Shown piece after piece: positions 47,631 through 57,001 of a DNA stretch of 64,000 bases. The translations under genes were made by a program, and so were the position numbers. The stretch comes from Aliidiomarina halalkaliphila (GTDB taxonomy: Bacteria; Pseudomonadota; Gammaproteobacteria; Enterobacterales; Alteromonadaceae): NCBI RefSeq assembly GCF_007096385.1, contig NZ_VJWL01000004.1, positions 62,001 to 126,000 on the forward strand. The letters run 5' to 3'. How positions within the stretch are numbered: the first letter of the stretch is position 1; each line of letters begins with the position of its first letter. Under the pieces are notes generated by a model. That model saw nothing but the letters and a program-made list of their open reading frames with translations. It made no database searches and was not told the DNA's origin.

Positions 47631-49094
47631 ATGCACAACACACCGGTTATTATCCTCGACGATCTGAGCGATTGGCAGCCCTATCACCCTAGCCAAGCTA
47701 TCGTGAGTGCCGCTGATTATATTCAAAATATCAGCAAGCATCGTGGGCCTATTATCAATCTATGTGGCGATCTTTCCTATTTATCCACTGGCTACTATGT
47801 ATCCTTGCTCGCGGAAGCCCGAAAGCAACGGGCCTTGCCATCGGTGTCAGCGATCAACGATCTCGCGAATCTGTCCCATTATCAACTGTTTCTCAACGAT
47901 CACAGTAAACTGTTAAATCGATTTGTATCCCATCATCAAACCGGTGACAGCAAACGCGTGCGCTTGCTTATCTGCTTTGGGCGCACCTTGCATACTGAAC
48001 TCGAAGAACTTGCCCGTCGCCTGTTTGAAGCTTATCCCTGTCCGATATTAGACGTTGAGTTTATTCACGAAGGTCGTTGGCACTTGAATGCAATACGTAA
48101 TCGAGCGCTTTCAGATCTCAACGACGACGAACAAACCTTGTTTGGCGAATCCTTGGAATATTTCAGCAAACGAGTGTGGCGCAAGGCTCGTAGTCGTAAA
48201 GAATACAGCTACGATCTGGCGATTTTGCATGACCCTGATGAGAAAATTCCCACCAGCGATAAAAAAGCACTGCAAAAGTTTATTCGCGCCGCCCGTGAAA
48301 ACGATATGGACGCGGAGCTAATCACGAAAGCTGATTTTAACCGCTTGCTCGAGTTTGACGCATTGTTTATTCGGGAAACTACACGGATCAACCATTATAC
48401 CTATCACTTTGCCAAAAAGGCGGAAGCGAACGGATTAGTGGTGATTGACCACCCCGACTCCATTTTACGCTGTGCCAACAAAGTGTTTCTCAATGAAATG
48501 CTGGAGAAAAACAAAATACCACGCCCCCGCACTGAACTTCTCGTGATGGGCGACTCCATCGATTATACGGCGATTGGCGAGCGCTTCGGTTATCCAGTGG
48601 TATTGAAGATCCCTGATGGCTCCTTCTCGATTGGTGTTGAGAAAGCAAAAAACCCGGAAGAGTTTGAACGGGTCGCCAATGAGCTATTCAAAACGTCCAC
48701 CATATTGCTTGTGCAAGAGTTCTTACCCACGGATTTCGATTGGCGCATCGGTGTTCTGAATAACCGCGCCATTTATGCTTGTAAATACTTTATGGCCCGC
48801 AACCATTGGCAGATTTACAACCACAGCAGTGAAACCAGTCGCGGCAAGAGCGGCTCCTATGCCTGTTACGGGGTGCATCAGATTCCAAAAGAAATCGTGA
48901 AAGTTGCCTTACAGGCGACGCGATTAGTGGGTGATGGCCTCTATGGCGTGGATATTAAAGAAACTAAAAATGGCCCGGTGATTATCGAAATCAACGACAA
49001 TCCATCCATTGATAGCGGTGTCGAAGATGAATACTTAGGCGACGAACTGTATCGCATTATTATGGCGGACTTTGTGCGCCGCATTGATGACTAA
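47631..49094 (+). CDS. RimK-like ATP-grasp amide ligase with RLAN-type N-terminal domain
   Basis: The 487-residue protein has an N-terminal region of about 200 residues typical of the long RimK-like family (INLCGDLSYLSTGYYVSLLAEARKQRALP) and a C-terminal ATP-grasp domain: FVIRET-like FIRETTRINHYTY, PVVLKIPDGSFSIGVEKA, VQEFLPTDFDWRIGVL, and metal/ATP ligands in VDIKE and IEINDNPSIDSG. Such enzymes join an amino acid to a carboxylate through acyl-phosphate. Substrates are not known. The GNAT gene overlaps its last 8 bases, so the two products probably work in one pathway. It is not the short RimK that glutamylates ribosomal S6. Confidence 0.88.
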   Translation: MHNTPVIILDDLSDWQPYHPSQAIVSAADYIQNISKHRGPIINLCGDLSYLSTGYYVSLLAEARKQRALPSVSAINDLANLSHYQLFLNDHSKLLNRFVSHHQTGDSKRVRLLICFGRTLHTELEELARRLFEAYPCPILDVEFIHEGRWHLNAIRNRALSDLNDDEQTLFGESLEYFSKRVWRKARSRKEYSYDLAILHDPDEKIPTSDKKALQKFIRAARENDMDAELITKADFNRLLEFDALFIRETTRINHYTYHFAKKAEANGLVVIDHPDSILRCANKVFLNEMLEKNKIPRPRTELLVMGDSIDYTAIGERFGYPVVLKIPDGSFSIGVEKAKNPEEFERVANELFKTSTILLVQEFLPTDFDWRIGVLNNRAIYACKYFMARNHWQIYNHSSETSRGKSGSYACYGVHQIPKEIVKVALQATRLVGDGLYGVDIKETKNGPVIIEINDNPSIDSGVEDEYLGDELYRIIMADFVRRIDD

Positions 49095-49554
49095 CATGGG
49101 AATTATGGTTCGGCGTGGGCGCCCTGAAGATGCCAAAACACTTGCAACGCTTGAACAGCGCTGCTTTAGCTATGACCAAATCGGGCTGCGCTCATTTCGT
49201 CATTTATTAAAACAAGCCCGCTGTTTTGTGTGGGTCGCCTTCGATGGCGTTCACATTGTTGGCTATTGCATTGTTCTAAAGCGCAAAAATAGCCGTAAGT
49301 GGCGTTTATACTCCCTTGCTACGGCACCGGAAGCACGCGGTAAAGGCGTGGCAAGAGCACTGATGGAAGCAGTAGAAACCCAAGCGGTGATCGACCGGGC
49401 GGCGCTCATTCGTTTAGAAGTGAAAACCGACAACCAAGCGGCAATTGATTTATATCGCAAGCTGGATTTTGAAGTGATCGACCTGCTGCCTGAATACTAC
49501 GACGACGGCAGCGACGGCTATCGCTTGCAGCGAACCCTCAATCCTCATCTTTAG
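49087..49554 (+). CDS. GNAT family N-acetyltransferase coupled to the RimK-like gene
   Basis: The 155-residue acetyltransferase has a standard GNAT fold: RRGRPEDAKTLATLEQRCF at the start, motif A LYSLATAPEARGKGVARALMEAV (acetyl-CoA pyrophosphate loop), and the end LDFEVIDLLPEYYDDGSDGYRLQRTL. It resembles RimI-type enzymes. ATG 49087 lies inside the end of the RimK-like gene; ATG 49096 is a possible shorter start. In many relatives the GNAT partner of RimK-like proteins is fused to a C39-type peptidase; here the gene ends after the GNAT domain and yqhD begins 78 bases later. Substrate unknown. Confidence 0.87.
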   Translation: MTNMGIMVRRGRPEDAKTLATLEQRCFSYDQIGLRSFRHLLKQARCFVWVAFDGVHIVGYCIVLKRKNSRKWRLYSLATAPEARGKGVARALMEAVETQAVIDRAALIRLEVKTDNQAAIDLYRKLDFEVIDLLPEYYDDGSDGYRLQRTLNPHL

Positions 49555-49632
49555 AAAGCACTGATCAGTTGGCGTTCGCCTTCCGTATCCTCTACCCTAA
49601 TCCTGATTTCATCAGCAATTTGTGGAGTACCG

Positions 49633-50793
49633 ATGAACAATTTTAGTTTCTACAATCCCACCAAGATTATTTTTGGCGAAGGCCAAATCGCTAGCATTGC
49701 TAAAGAGATTCCCGTGGAAGCCCGGGTGATGCTTGCCTACGGGGGCGGAAGTATCAAAAATAATGGCGTGTACGATCAAGTAATTGATGCCTTAGGCGAG
49801 CGCATTGTCTGTGAGTTCTCCGGAATTGAAGCCAACCCCGAATTCGACACCCTGTGTCGTGCTGCTGATGCAGTGAATGAACACCGCATCACCTTTATTC
49901 TCGCCGTTGGCGGTGGCTCTGTGATTGACGGGGTAAAATTTATTGCCGCCGCTGCGCAATACAACGGTGACCGCTGGGATATTCTCACCAAAGGCGGCAA
50001 AGTGATTCAATCCGCGGTGCCTTTTGGCAGCGTGCTTACGCTCCCTGCCACGGGTTCTGAAATGAACTCAGGCTCCGTAGTGACGCGCTCTGCAATGAAA
50101 GCGAAACTTCCCTTTGGGAGCCCCCATGTATATCCACAGTTTTCTGTGTTGGATCCTGTTACCACCTATAGCTTGCCGATTCGTCAGGTGATTAACGGCG
50201 TGATCGATCCCTTTACTCATGTAATGGAGCAGTACCTGACCTACCCGGTGGGTGCACACCTGCAAGATCGCCTTGCCGAAGCGATCTTAAAAACCCTGAT
50301 TGAACTCGGGCCCGAAACCCTCGCGCAACCGAAAAACTATGAAGTACGCGCCAATGTGATGTGGTGTGCCACTATGGCCCTCAATGGTTTGATTGGTTCA
50401 GGAGTGCCACAGGATTGGTCGACCCACATGATTGGTCACGAGCTCACTGCATTGTATGGGTTGGATCATGCGCAAACCCTCGCGGTTGTGCTGCCCGCAA
50501 ACTTGCGGGTACGCAAAGCCGATAAGCTACCTAAGTTAGTGCAATACGCAGAACGTGTGTGGGGTATTACCGAAGGGAGCGATGAAGAGCGTGCGGAAGC
50601 AGCTATTACCCGCACCGAGGAATTCTTCAGAAACCTCGGCGCTGGCACCCGCATTGAAGATTACGATCTCAGCGCCGATGTGATTGACGTGATCATTAAG
50701 CAGCTCGAATCTCACGGCATGGTTAAACTCGGTGAACATCGCGATGTGACCCCCGAGGTGAGCCGCAAGATTCTTGAAACCGCTTTGCGTTAA
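49633..50793 (+). CDS. yqhD: NADPH-dependent aldehyde reductase, iron-type alcohol dehydrogenase (YqhD)
   Basis: YqhD reduces short and lipid-derived aldehydes with NADPH and counters aldehyde stress. The 386-residue protein aligns throughout with E. coli YqhD: MNNFSFYNPTKIIFGEG, YGGGSIK for NADPH, AVGGGSVIDGVKFIAAAAQY, LTLPATGSEMNSGSVVTR, and metal ligands in IDPFTHVMEQY and GHELTALYGLDHAQT. TGGAG precedes the ATG. It faces the cysteine-synthase-like gene with only 8 bases between stops. Confidence 0.94.
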   Translation: MNNFSFYNPTKIIFGEGQIASIAKEIPVEARVMLAYGGGSIKNNGVYDQVIDALGERIVCEFSGIEANPEFDTLCRAADAVNEHRITFILAVGGGSVIDGVKFIAAAAQYNGDRWDILTKGGKVIQSAVPFGSVLTLPATGSEMNSGSVVTRSAMKAKLPFGSPHVYPQFSVLDPVTTYSLPIRQVINGVIDPFTHVMEQYLTYPVGAHLQDRLAEAILKTLIELGPETLAQPKNYEVRANVMWCATMALNGLIGSGVPQDWSTHMIGHELTALYGLDHAQTLAVVLPANLRVRKADKLPKLVQYAERVWGITEGSDEERAEAAITRTEEFFRNLGAGTRIEDYDLSADVIDVIIKQLESHGMVKLGEHRDVTPEVSRKILETALR

Positions 50794-50801
50794 TCTAACT
50801 G

Positions 50802-51875
50802 TTACGAACGCGTTACCTGCAAGATGCGATCCCCGCTCTTGCGGTAGCGCGCCATTACATCGGTGATCGGTTCCGGCGTTGGATCCAATCCTCGCTCCTG
50901 CAAATAGTTTGCATTGTAGAGTTTCGATGCACTGCGCTCGCCAAGATCACAAGCAAAAGTCACAATGGTTTTTCCCGGTGCTCGGTGCAAGGCTGCAAAA
51001 AACGCCGCAGCGACATTGAGTGCAGAGCTACTTCCCAAGACAATACCGTCTTGTTCACGCACATAGCGTGAAATGGCAATCAGATCCTGATCCGGCAGGT
51101 TAATCGCATAATCGATCTTGGCTTGTTTGAAGTTCTCCACCAATCGCATAATGCCGATGCCTTCGGTCATGGAGCTTCCCGACGACACAAATTCTCCCGT
51201 GCGCAAAAATTCATAACTGCCAGACCCATCCGGATCCGCTAACCACACTTCAATCTCTGGATTTTGCTCTTTAAGATACCGCGAGTTTCCGCCAATGGTC
51301 CCGCCGGTACCAGATACCGACACCAAAATATCCACCCTGCCTTGGGTTTGTTGCCATATTTCTGGCCCCGTGTGCAGATAATGGGCTTTCAGGTTACTGG
51401 TGTTTTCAAACTGATTCGCCCACCAGTAATTTGGATTCTCTTCGGCGATGCGCCGGGCCGTATGATAAAAATGATTTGGATCTTTGAAGGGCACGGGGGG
51501 CACGGCTTTTAGTTGTGCTCCATGCATTTCAATCATGCGGGTTTTTTCTGGGGTTTGATCGTTCGGCATTACCACCAGCAAATCAAAGCCAAGAGATTTC
51601 GCCACAATAGCCAGGCCGATGCCGGTGTTACCCGCAGTACCTTCGACAATGGTCATTCCCGGCTTGAGGTCACCGCGCGCTATGGCATCTTCAACCAGCT
51701 GCAAAGCAGCGCGATCTTTAATTGAGCCGCCGGGGTTCTGGTGCTCGCATTTCACATAAATAGCGGAGCCCGTTAAAGCCGATAACGATTCAATTTTTAG
51801 CAAGTCGGTGCGACCAATCAGCTCTGATTGGCGTGCAGCAACTCGACCATAGTCAGTTTTATCCATCTGCAACAT
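50802..51875 (-). CDS. PLP-dependent cysteine synthase family protein
   Basis: The 357-residue protein is a beta-family PLP enzyme close to O-acetylserine sulfhydrylase. The Schiff-base lysine is in NPGGSIKDRAALQL (about 53), the substrate loop is EGTAGNTGIGLA, the phosphate loop is SGTGGTIGGNSRYL, and GSSSALNVAAA lies near the end. It carries about 40 extra residues compared with CysK, mostly in the second half and at the C terminus, as in the group annotated as cysteine synthase A-like. Whether it makes cysteine or acts on another beta-substituted amino acid cannot be decided. ATG 51866 is an alternative start. Confidence 0.88.
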   Translation of the reverse strand: MLQMDKTDYGRVAARQSELIGRTDLLKIESLSALTGSAIYVKCEHQNPGGSIKDRAALQLVEDAIARGDLKPGMTIVEGTAGNTGIGLAIVAKSLGFDLLVVMPNDQTPEKTRMIEMHGAQLKAVPPVPFKDPNHFYHTARRIAEENPNYWWANQFENTSNLKAHYLHTGPEIWQQTQGRVDILVSVSGTGGTIGGNSRYLKEQNPEIEVWLADPDGSGSYEFLRTGEFVSSGSSMTEGIGIMRLVENFKQAKIDYAINLPDQDLIAISRYVREQDGIVLGSSSALNVAAAFFAALHRAPGKTIVTFACDLGERSASKLYNANYLQERGLDPTPEPITDVMARYRKSGDRILQVTRS

Positions 51876-51985
51876 CCATTAGTTAGCTCTCACGCCACTA
51901 TACCCAATCTCAGTGGCAATTGCTGATAATCAATCGCTATATCAAAGAATGATTAAAAATATTCGCAAGCATAAAATCGCCCATG

Positions 51986-51991
51986 TATACT
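51986..51991 (+). promoter_or_regulatory. Possible -10 element of the cold-shock gene
   Basis: TATACT lies about 153 bases before the start codon, which would give a leader of about 145 nt, as usual for cold-shock mRNAs. The -35 (TTCGCA at 51962) is weak. Confidence 0.35.
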
Positions 51992-52143
51992 GACTTTGCT
52001 TAAGTATCATGTGTATTTTGCTGCTTGAACGATACCCTCCTTGGAAGCGCTCGTCCCTGCCTCAAAACACCCTTGATTCGAAGCACATTTAGTTCGCTAA
52101 CTAAGGTTAGCTGTTTCACATTGTAATAAAGTTAGGAAAGACT

Positions 52144-52356
52144 ATGTCTGATATCGTTACGGGTACCGTGAAGTGGTTCAATGAATCAAAAGGTTTTGGG
52201 TTTCTAGAGCGCGAAGGCGGCCCGGATGTATTTGTTCATTTCAGCGCCATCACAGGTTCTGGTTTCCGTACTCTGACTGAAGGTCAGAAGGTACAGTTCA
52301 CCATCACCCAAGGCCAGAAAGGCCCACAAGCTGAGAACGTCACAGCGGTAGACTAA
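52144..52356 (+). CDS. Cold-shock domain protein (CspA family)
   Basis: The 70-residue single cold-shock domain binds single-stranded nucleic acid. Both RNP motifs are present: KGFGFLE (RNP1) and VFVHFSAI (RNP2), and [14 protein letters not shown] opens the domain as in CspA. TTAGGA precedes the ATG by 9 bases. A long non-coding leader and a strong terminator surround it, the usual arrangement for this family. Which Csp paralogue it is cannot be told. Confidence 0.95.
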   Translation: MSDIVTGTVKWFNESKGFGFLEREGGPDVFVHFSAITGSGFRTLTEGQKVQFTITQGQKGPQAENVTAVD

Positions 52357-52384
52357 GGGATTCCCTGAGTCACACATAAATTTC

Positions 52385-52416
52385 AATGGCCAGCCCAACG
52401 CTGGCCATTTTATTTT
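52385..52416 (+). terminator. Terminator after the cold-shock gene
   Basis: A 10-bp stem (52385-52394 with 52400-52409, loop CCAAC) is followed by TTATTTTG. It abuts the stop codon of the convergent RND gene and may serve both directions. Confidence 0.85.
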
Positions 52417-55400
52417 GTGTTTTGTGCTGTACCGCCGGTCATCCACCCCACCATCCGCTCTGCCGCTTGATTGATGATCATATAGAAGGCTGGAACCACG
52501 AAAAGCGTTAGCAGCATCGCACTTAGCAAGCCACCTACCACCGTCAGCGCTAACGGATGCATAATCTCTGCACCCTCGCCCACGCCGATGGCTAACGGTA
52601 ACATGCCTAACACCGTGGTGAGGGTGGTCATTAAAATGGGTCTGAGACGCACACGCGCAGCTTCAAGTATGGCATCGATCATGTCCATCTTGACATCCCT
52701 TCGCGCAATTTCGATGTATTCCACCAGTAAGATCGCGTTGTTCACTACGATTCCAATTAGAAGCACCACACCAATAAGCACGGGGGCCGACAACGACGTT
52801 TGTGTGAGTGCCAAGAGCGATACCACACCAAAGAGTGCCAATGGAGCGGCGGTTAGAATCACCAATGGGTTGGTTAAGCGCTCATATTGAACGGCCATCA
52901 CCACAAAGACCAAGAACAACGCTAAAATCACCACAACACGCAACTCGCGGTTGGTTTCCTGAATAGTTTCCCACTGCCCCGAGAAAATCAAACTGTACTG
53001 ATCTGGTAACTCAAAGTCAGCCATACGGGCTTCCACTTCCGCCATGATTTGGCCGACATCCGCAACCGCTGTATTGATATCACCGTTCACCCGCACCACG
53101 CGGTTTTGGTTTTCCCGCTCGATGTGAGCCGGGCCTTCACCCAAGGAAAATTCTGCAACATCACGCAGCAATACAGGCTCCCCGTCGATACGATCCAGAA
53201 TGAGGTTCCCTAAGGTTTCTTCATCAGCGACCTGGTGCCGTGGCAAGCGCACCCGCACATCGTATTCGTACTGACCATCACGGAAATACGAGGGCACCGC
53301 GCCATCCACGGCATTGCGCACCGCACGTCCAATTTCCGATACCCGTAAGCCGAGATCTGCCGCTCGCTCACGATCAACCAAGATACGCATTAATGGGCTT
53401 TGATCTTCACGACCTACCTCAACCCCTTCAAGGCCCGGAATACCTTGCAGCAAAGCGGCAATATCCCGCGCATATTCGCGCATATCCGCCAATTCATCGC
53501 CCACTACGCTGATGGAGAAATCCGCGCCACCGGGGCTGAATTGCAAGCCGCGAATAGCCGGTGGGCGCACACTAATTCGCGCCCCCGGTAAGTCCAAGGC
53601 ATCTAATCGCTCTTGGGCTTCAGCTACCCATTGTCCCGCCGTCATATCCGGTCGTTGCCGTGCGGGTATTAATTGCACCCGAATATTACTGGTACCGGGC
53701 CTCTCGTTAATAATACCGCCGCCTAAATGACCACCGACCAAGGCAAACATGGTTTCCACGTGGGGCATATCCATAATGACCTGTTCAATTTCTCGTGCGG
53801 CTGCATCGGTTTCTGCCGGTGGTGTGCCGCTTGGCAGCACCATGCGAATACCCACGCCGCCATCATCCACTTGCGGTAAGAACTCGTTACCCAGTTCGCC
53901 GCCAATACGCATGATGCCGATGCCTGCAAGAATCGCGAGCACCACCACGCCGTAACGAAATTTCAGAACTGGCGCCAGCACTTTCACATAGCCTGCTTGT
54001 AGCTTCTCGATGCCTGCGCTAAATCCACGAATCAACAGGCTGCGTTCAAGACCACTTTGAAAACGAATACGCGCCAGCAATGCCGCCAACATAGGCACCA
54101 AGGTGAGAGCTGCGGCCAAGGTCGCTAAAATTGCGAAGGAAATTGTAAGAATGAGTTCACGGAAAATGAGCGAGGCATACCCGGTAATCAGTAAGAACGG
54201 CAATACCGCTGCTAAGTTGGTAAAAGTTCCGGCAGTGATCGCCGAGGTTACTTCCCGCGCGCCCTCATGAGCCGCTTCGTCGACTGGTTTGTTCAACTGC
54301 TTATGATGGCGGAATATGTTCTCGAGCATCACGATGGCGTTATCGAGTAACAGCCCCACCCCTAATGCTAAGCCACCTAGGCTGATTACATTGAGCGTCA
54401 GTCCACTGGCCCCCATTAAGGCAAAAGTAGCCATAATCGCTACGGGAATCGATAGCCCCACCACAAAGCTTTTGCGCAACGAGCCGAGGAACAAGAACAC
54501 CATCATCATGGCCAACACACCGCCAAGAAGGGCGGCGGTTCCGACACTACTAATCGCGCCCCGGATGAAGTACACCGGGTCATCCACCGGTTGATAATCG
54601 ATATCTTCAGGGAGGAAGCCACTGCGCTCTAACTGGGCCATCAGTTCCTGCACGCCCTCCACCACATCCACGGTATTGGCTTCCGGAAGTTTGGTAACAC
54701 TGACCTGTACTGCAGGAATTCCGTTCAAACGCGAGAACAAACGCTGCTCACGGAAGCCATCGCGCACTTCCGCCACTTCGCTTAAGCGAATGCGCTGATC
54801 TGAGTTGGGTACTTGCAGCAAGAGATTCGCGACGTCGGCTTCAGATGTGAGCATGCCATCGGTTTTCGCCATCACATCAAAGGTGGTGGATGTCATCCAA
54901 CCGGCAGCAATATCGATGTTTTCCGCAGCAAGTAGATCGATCACATCCTGCATGGTAAGGCCAAAGGCGCGCAAACGATGTTGATCAATGATCACTTCCA
55001 TCTCGCGCTCTTGACCGCCCGCAACCTCGACACCGGCCACGCCATGGATCGCCACCAATTGCGGGGTAAGTTGATTTACCACCCAATCGCGCACGGCCAC
55101 TTCGGAACGTACGGAAGAACTAAACCCTGCTTGCCAAACCGGGTCTTGCGAAGGATCGCGCTTATACAAACGGGGCGGTTCGCTATCACTGGGAAGTTGG
55201 GTACGGGCTAGCTCGAGAAGGCGACCCGCATCTTGGAGCGCCAAATCTAAGTTGGTGCCCAGCTCAAAATGCAGATTCACATTGGTGCGCCCTTCCGACG
55301 CCCGAGAATCAATCATCACCAGGTTTTCCACCGCAGCGAGGTTTCGCTCCAGCACCCGCGTGACTTGCTCTTCCATCACCTCCGGTGCTACCCCGGGATA

Positions 55401-55565
55401 GTTCACGGTAACGGTGATTTGCGGATATTCAATATGGGGCAGTAAATCCACCGGCAAGCGCTGCACAAAAAACAAGCCAAGCACGAGAATTACAGACGCC
55501 AAGGAGAGAGTGCCGATAGGACGGCGAATGGCTAAACTGCTGAGACCGGAATAGGTTTTTGCCAT
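52410..55565 (-). CDS. RND family efflux permease (AcrB/MdtB-like)
   Basis: The 1051-residue inner-membrane pump has the two-fold RND layout: TM1 at about 20-40, a large periplasmic porter domain, a TM block at about 340-500, a second porter domain and a final TM block. The proton-relay region is present: LALGVGLLLDNAIVMLENIFRH in TM4, although only one Asp is seen where AcrB has two neighbouring aspartates. NDA-type GIVVNNAILLVEYIE is in TM10. It follows its adaptor by 12 bases. No outer-membrane factor gene is adjacent, so a TolC-like partner elsewhere is expected. Substrates unknown. Confidence 0.92.
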   Translation of the reverse strand: MAKTYSGLSSLAIRRPIGTLSLASVILVLGLFFVQRLPVDLLPHIEYPQITVTVNYPGVAPEVMEEQVTRVLERNLAAVENLVMIDSRASEGRTNVNLHFELGTNLDLALQDAGRLLELARTQLPSDSEPPRLYKRDPSQDPVWQAGFSSSVRSEVAVRDWVVNQLTPQLVAIHGVAGVEVAGGQEREMEVIIDQHRLRAFGLTMQDVIDLLAAENIDIAAGWMTSTTFDVMAKTDGMLTSEADVANLLLQVPNSDQRIRLSEVAEVRDGFREQRLFSRLNGIPAVQVSVTKLPEANTVDVVEGVQELMAQLERSGFLPEDIDYQPVDDPVYFIRGAISSVGTAALLGGVLAMMMVFLFLGSLRKSFVVGLSIPVAIMATFALMGASGLTLNVISLGGLALGVGLLLDNAIVMLENIFRHHKQLNKPVDEAAHEGAREVTSAITAGTFTNLAAVLPFLLITGYASLIFRELILTISFAILATLAAALTLVPMLAALLARIRFQSGLERSLLIRGFSAGIEKLQAGYVKVLAPVLKFRYGVVVLAILAGIGIMRIGGELGNEFLPQVDDGGVGIRMVLPSGTPPAETDAAAREIEQVIMDMPHVETMFALVGGHLGGGIINERPGTSNIRVQLIPARQRPDMTAGQWVAEAQERLDALDLPGARISVRPPAIRGLQFSPGGADFSISVVGDELADMREYARDIAALLQGIPGLEGVEVGREDQSPLMRILVDRERAADLGLRVSEIGRAVRNAVDGAVPSYFRDGQYEYDVRVRLPRHQVADEETLGNLILDRIDGEPVLLRDVAEFSLGEGPAHIERENQNRVVRVNGDINTAVADVGQIMAEVEARMADFELPDQYSLIFSGQWETIQETNRELRVVVILALFLVFVVMAVQYERLTNPLVILTAAPLALFGVVSLLALTQTSLSAPVLIGVVLLIGIVVNNAILLVEYIEIARRDVKMDMIDAILEAARVRLRPILMTTLTTVLGMLPLAIGVGEGAEIMHPLALTVVGGLLSAMLLTLFVVPAFYMIINQAAERMVGWMTGGTAQNTK

Positions 55566-55577
55566 GGTAACTAGCCC

Positions 55578-56630
55578 TTAACCGCGCCAGTTCACAATAC
55601 GCACTGCGGTACCATCGCGCATATCAATGGGATTCGTCGCCAACACCACATCGCCTTCATCGATGCCTGACAATACTTCGGTCCATTGCCCTCGAGTGAT
55701 ACCCACCTCGATATATGTACGTTCTAATCGCTCATTAACCACGCGATAAATATAGCGCTGTTCGGCATCTTCTCCGATAGCTGCTGCAGGAACTGCTAAT
55801 GCGTTAGGGCGTGGATCAACAGTGAGCGGAAGGCGGCCTAGGAAGCCTGGGCGTACCCCTTGCTCATAAGCCTCTTCCGGGAGTAATACTTCAATGCGTA
55901 ATAGTCGGCTACTACGATCGGCAATGGGAAAGATGCGGCGAATGGTGCCGCGAAATTCTTGATCCGGTAAGCCATCTAGGAGCACAGGTACGTCGTCTCC
56001 TACAGATAAGTGACGAATATCCCGTTCAGAAACACCCGGGCGAACGACCAACTCATCCATATTTGCCAGTGAGAATAGTGCTTGCTGGGCTTCGATGGAT
56101 TCACCCACTTCGATATATCGGCCGGTTACGATGCCGCTTAGGGGGGCTAAAATAGCACCAAAATCAATACGGGTTTGCCACAAATCACGCTCCGCGGCAG
56201 CCGCCGCGTATGTTGCTTCGGCGCGCTGTAATTCAGCAATGGAAATAGTATTGCTTTCGCGCAGTTGCTGCAGGCGTTCAAATTCGAGCTTGGCTTCGTA
56301 GGCTCGTGCTTCCGCCCGGCGTAGTTCTGCCCGCTGTTCGGCCACATCAAACTGAGCGAGTGTTTGCCCTGCCTCAACAAAATCCGATTCTTCAATCGCT
56401 ATGGACGAAACTACGCCTTGGGTTCTGCTGGTTAAATTCACTTGAATGCGAGGCTCTACTGTCGCTGACAGGGTGAGCTGCCGCGACAAATCACGGGGCG
56501 TCACTTCATAAGCTGCAATCGGGGTGTGCCGTTCGCCTCCCGGTTGATCATTGCTGCTATCCGATGGTGCGTCACTGCACCCGGCTAACAACAAACAAAA
56601 CCCTGCGATGAGGTACCATGCTCGCACCAC
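55578..56630 (-). CDS. RND efflux periplasmic adaptor lipoprotein
   Basis: The 350-residue membrane-fusion protein has a signal peptide with lipobox LLAGC (Cys18), then the biotinyl-lipoyl halves (VVSSIAIEESDFVEAGQTLAQFD and APLSGIVTGRYIEVGESIEAQQ) around an alpha-helical hairpin (about 90-145), and beta-barrel and membrane-proximal domains. The start is a GTG with GAGGAG 6 bases upstream, a strong ribosome site that decides it. It is first gene of the two-gene efflux operon. Confidence 0.92.
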   Translation of the reverse strand: MVRAWYLIAGFCLLLAGCSDAPSDSSNDQPGGERHTPIAAYEVTPRDLSRQLTLSATVEPRIQVNLTSRTQGVVSSIAIEESDFVEAGQTLAQFDVAEQRAELRRAEARAYEAKLEFERLQQLRESNTISIAELQRAEATYAAAAAERDLWQTRIDFGAILAPLSGIVTGRYIEVGESIEAQQALFSLANMDELVVRPGVSERDIRHLSVGDDVPVLLDGLPDQEFRGTIRRIFPIADRSSRLLRIEVLLPEEAYEQGVRPGFLGRLPLTVDPRPNALAVPAAAIGEDAEQRYIYRVVNERLERTYIEVGITRGQWTEVLSGIDEGDVVLATNPIDMRDGTAVRIVNWRG

Positions 56631-56811
56631 TAGTGTCTCCTCAATCCGTTATGCATATGAGTCCTTCAAAAGGGATTCCTCAGTTACGAGAGAGTGCATT
56701 ACTGCTTCCTTATACTAAGAAACTCACCATGAAAGTTCACTTAAACTAGGTTAATGCCCGTTGCAGCACGACTAACTGCATTACTGCGCTTCCTGCCATT
56801 CATCGGATTCA

Positions 56812-56837
56812 TGATCACTGTAGATGCGCTGTGATCA
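56812..56837. promoter_or_regulatory. Inverted repeat in the adaptor/BCCT intergenic region
   Basis: TGATCAC (56812-56818) and GTGATCA (56831-56837) form a perfect 7-bp inverted repeat with a 12-bp spacer. The half-site resembles Crp/Fnr-type TGTGA/TGATC arms only loosely. The 371-base gap 56631-57001 holds no gene. Confidence 0.4.
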
Positions 56838-56946
56838 GCATACACAAGGTCGCGCGATTGTGCGAAATATCCCGCTTGTTCGCACTAACACCCTGAACTT
56901 CAGCGCAAAGCTTCGACCGCTAAACTTGTGAAACAAGCTCAAGCTG

Positions 56947-56974
56947 CTAGCCTAAAATAATTATTTTAGGCTAG
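56947..56974. promoter_or_regulatory. Perfect 28-bp palindrome upstream of the BCCT gene
   Basis: CTAGCCTAAAATAA followed directly by its exact reverse complement spans 28 bp with no spacer or mismatch. It ends 27 bases before the start codon and 12 bases before the AAGGAG ribosome site. It could be a dimeric repressor operator or, as RNA, a hairpin in the leader. It is AT-rich and lacks a T-run after it, so it is not a terminator. Confidence 0.7.
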
Positions 56975-57001
56975 TCGTCCTCAGCAAAAGGAGCATGTAC
57001 T

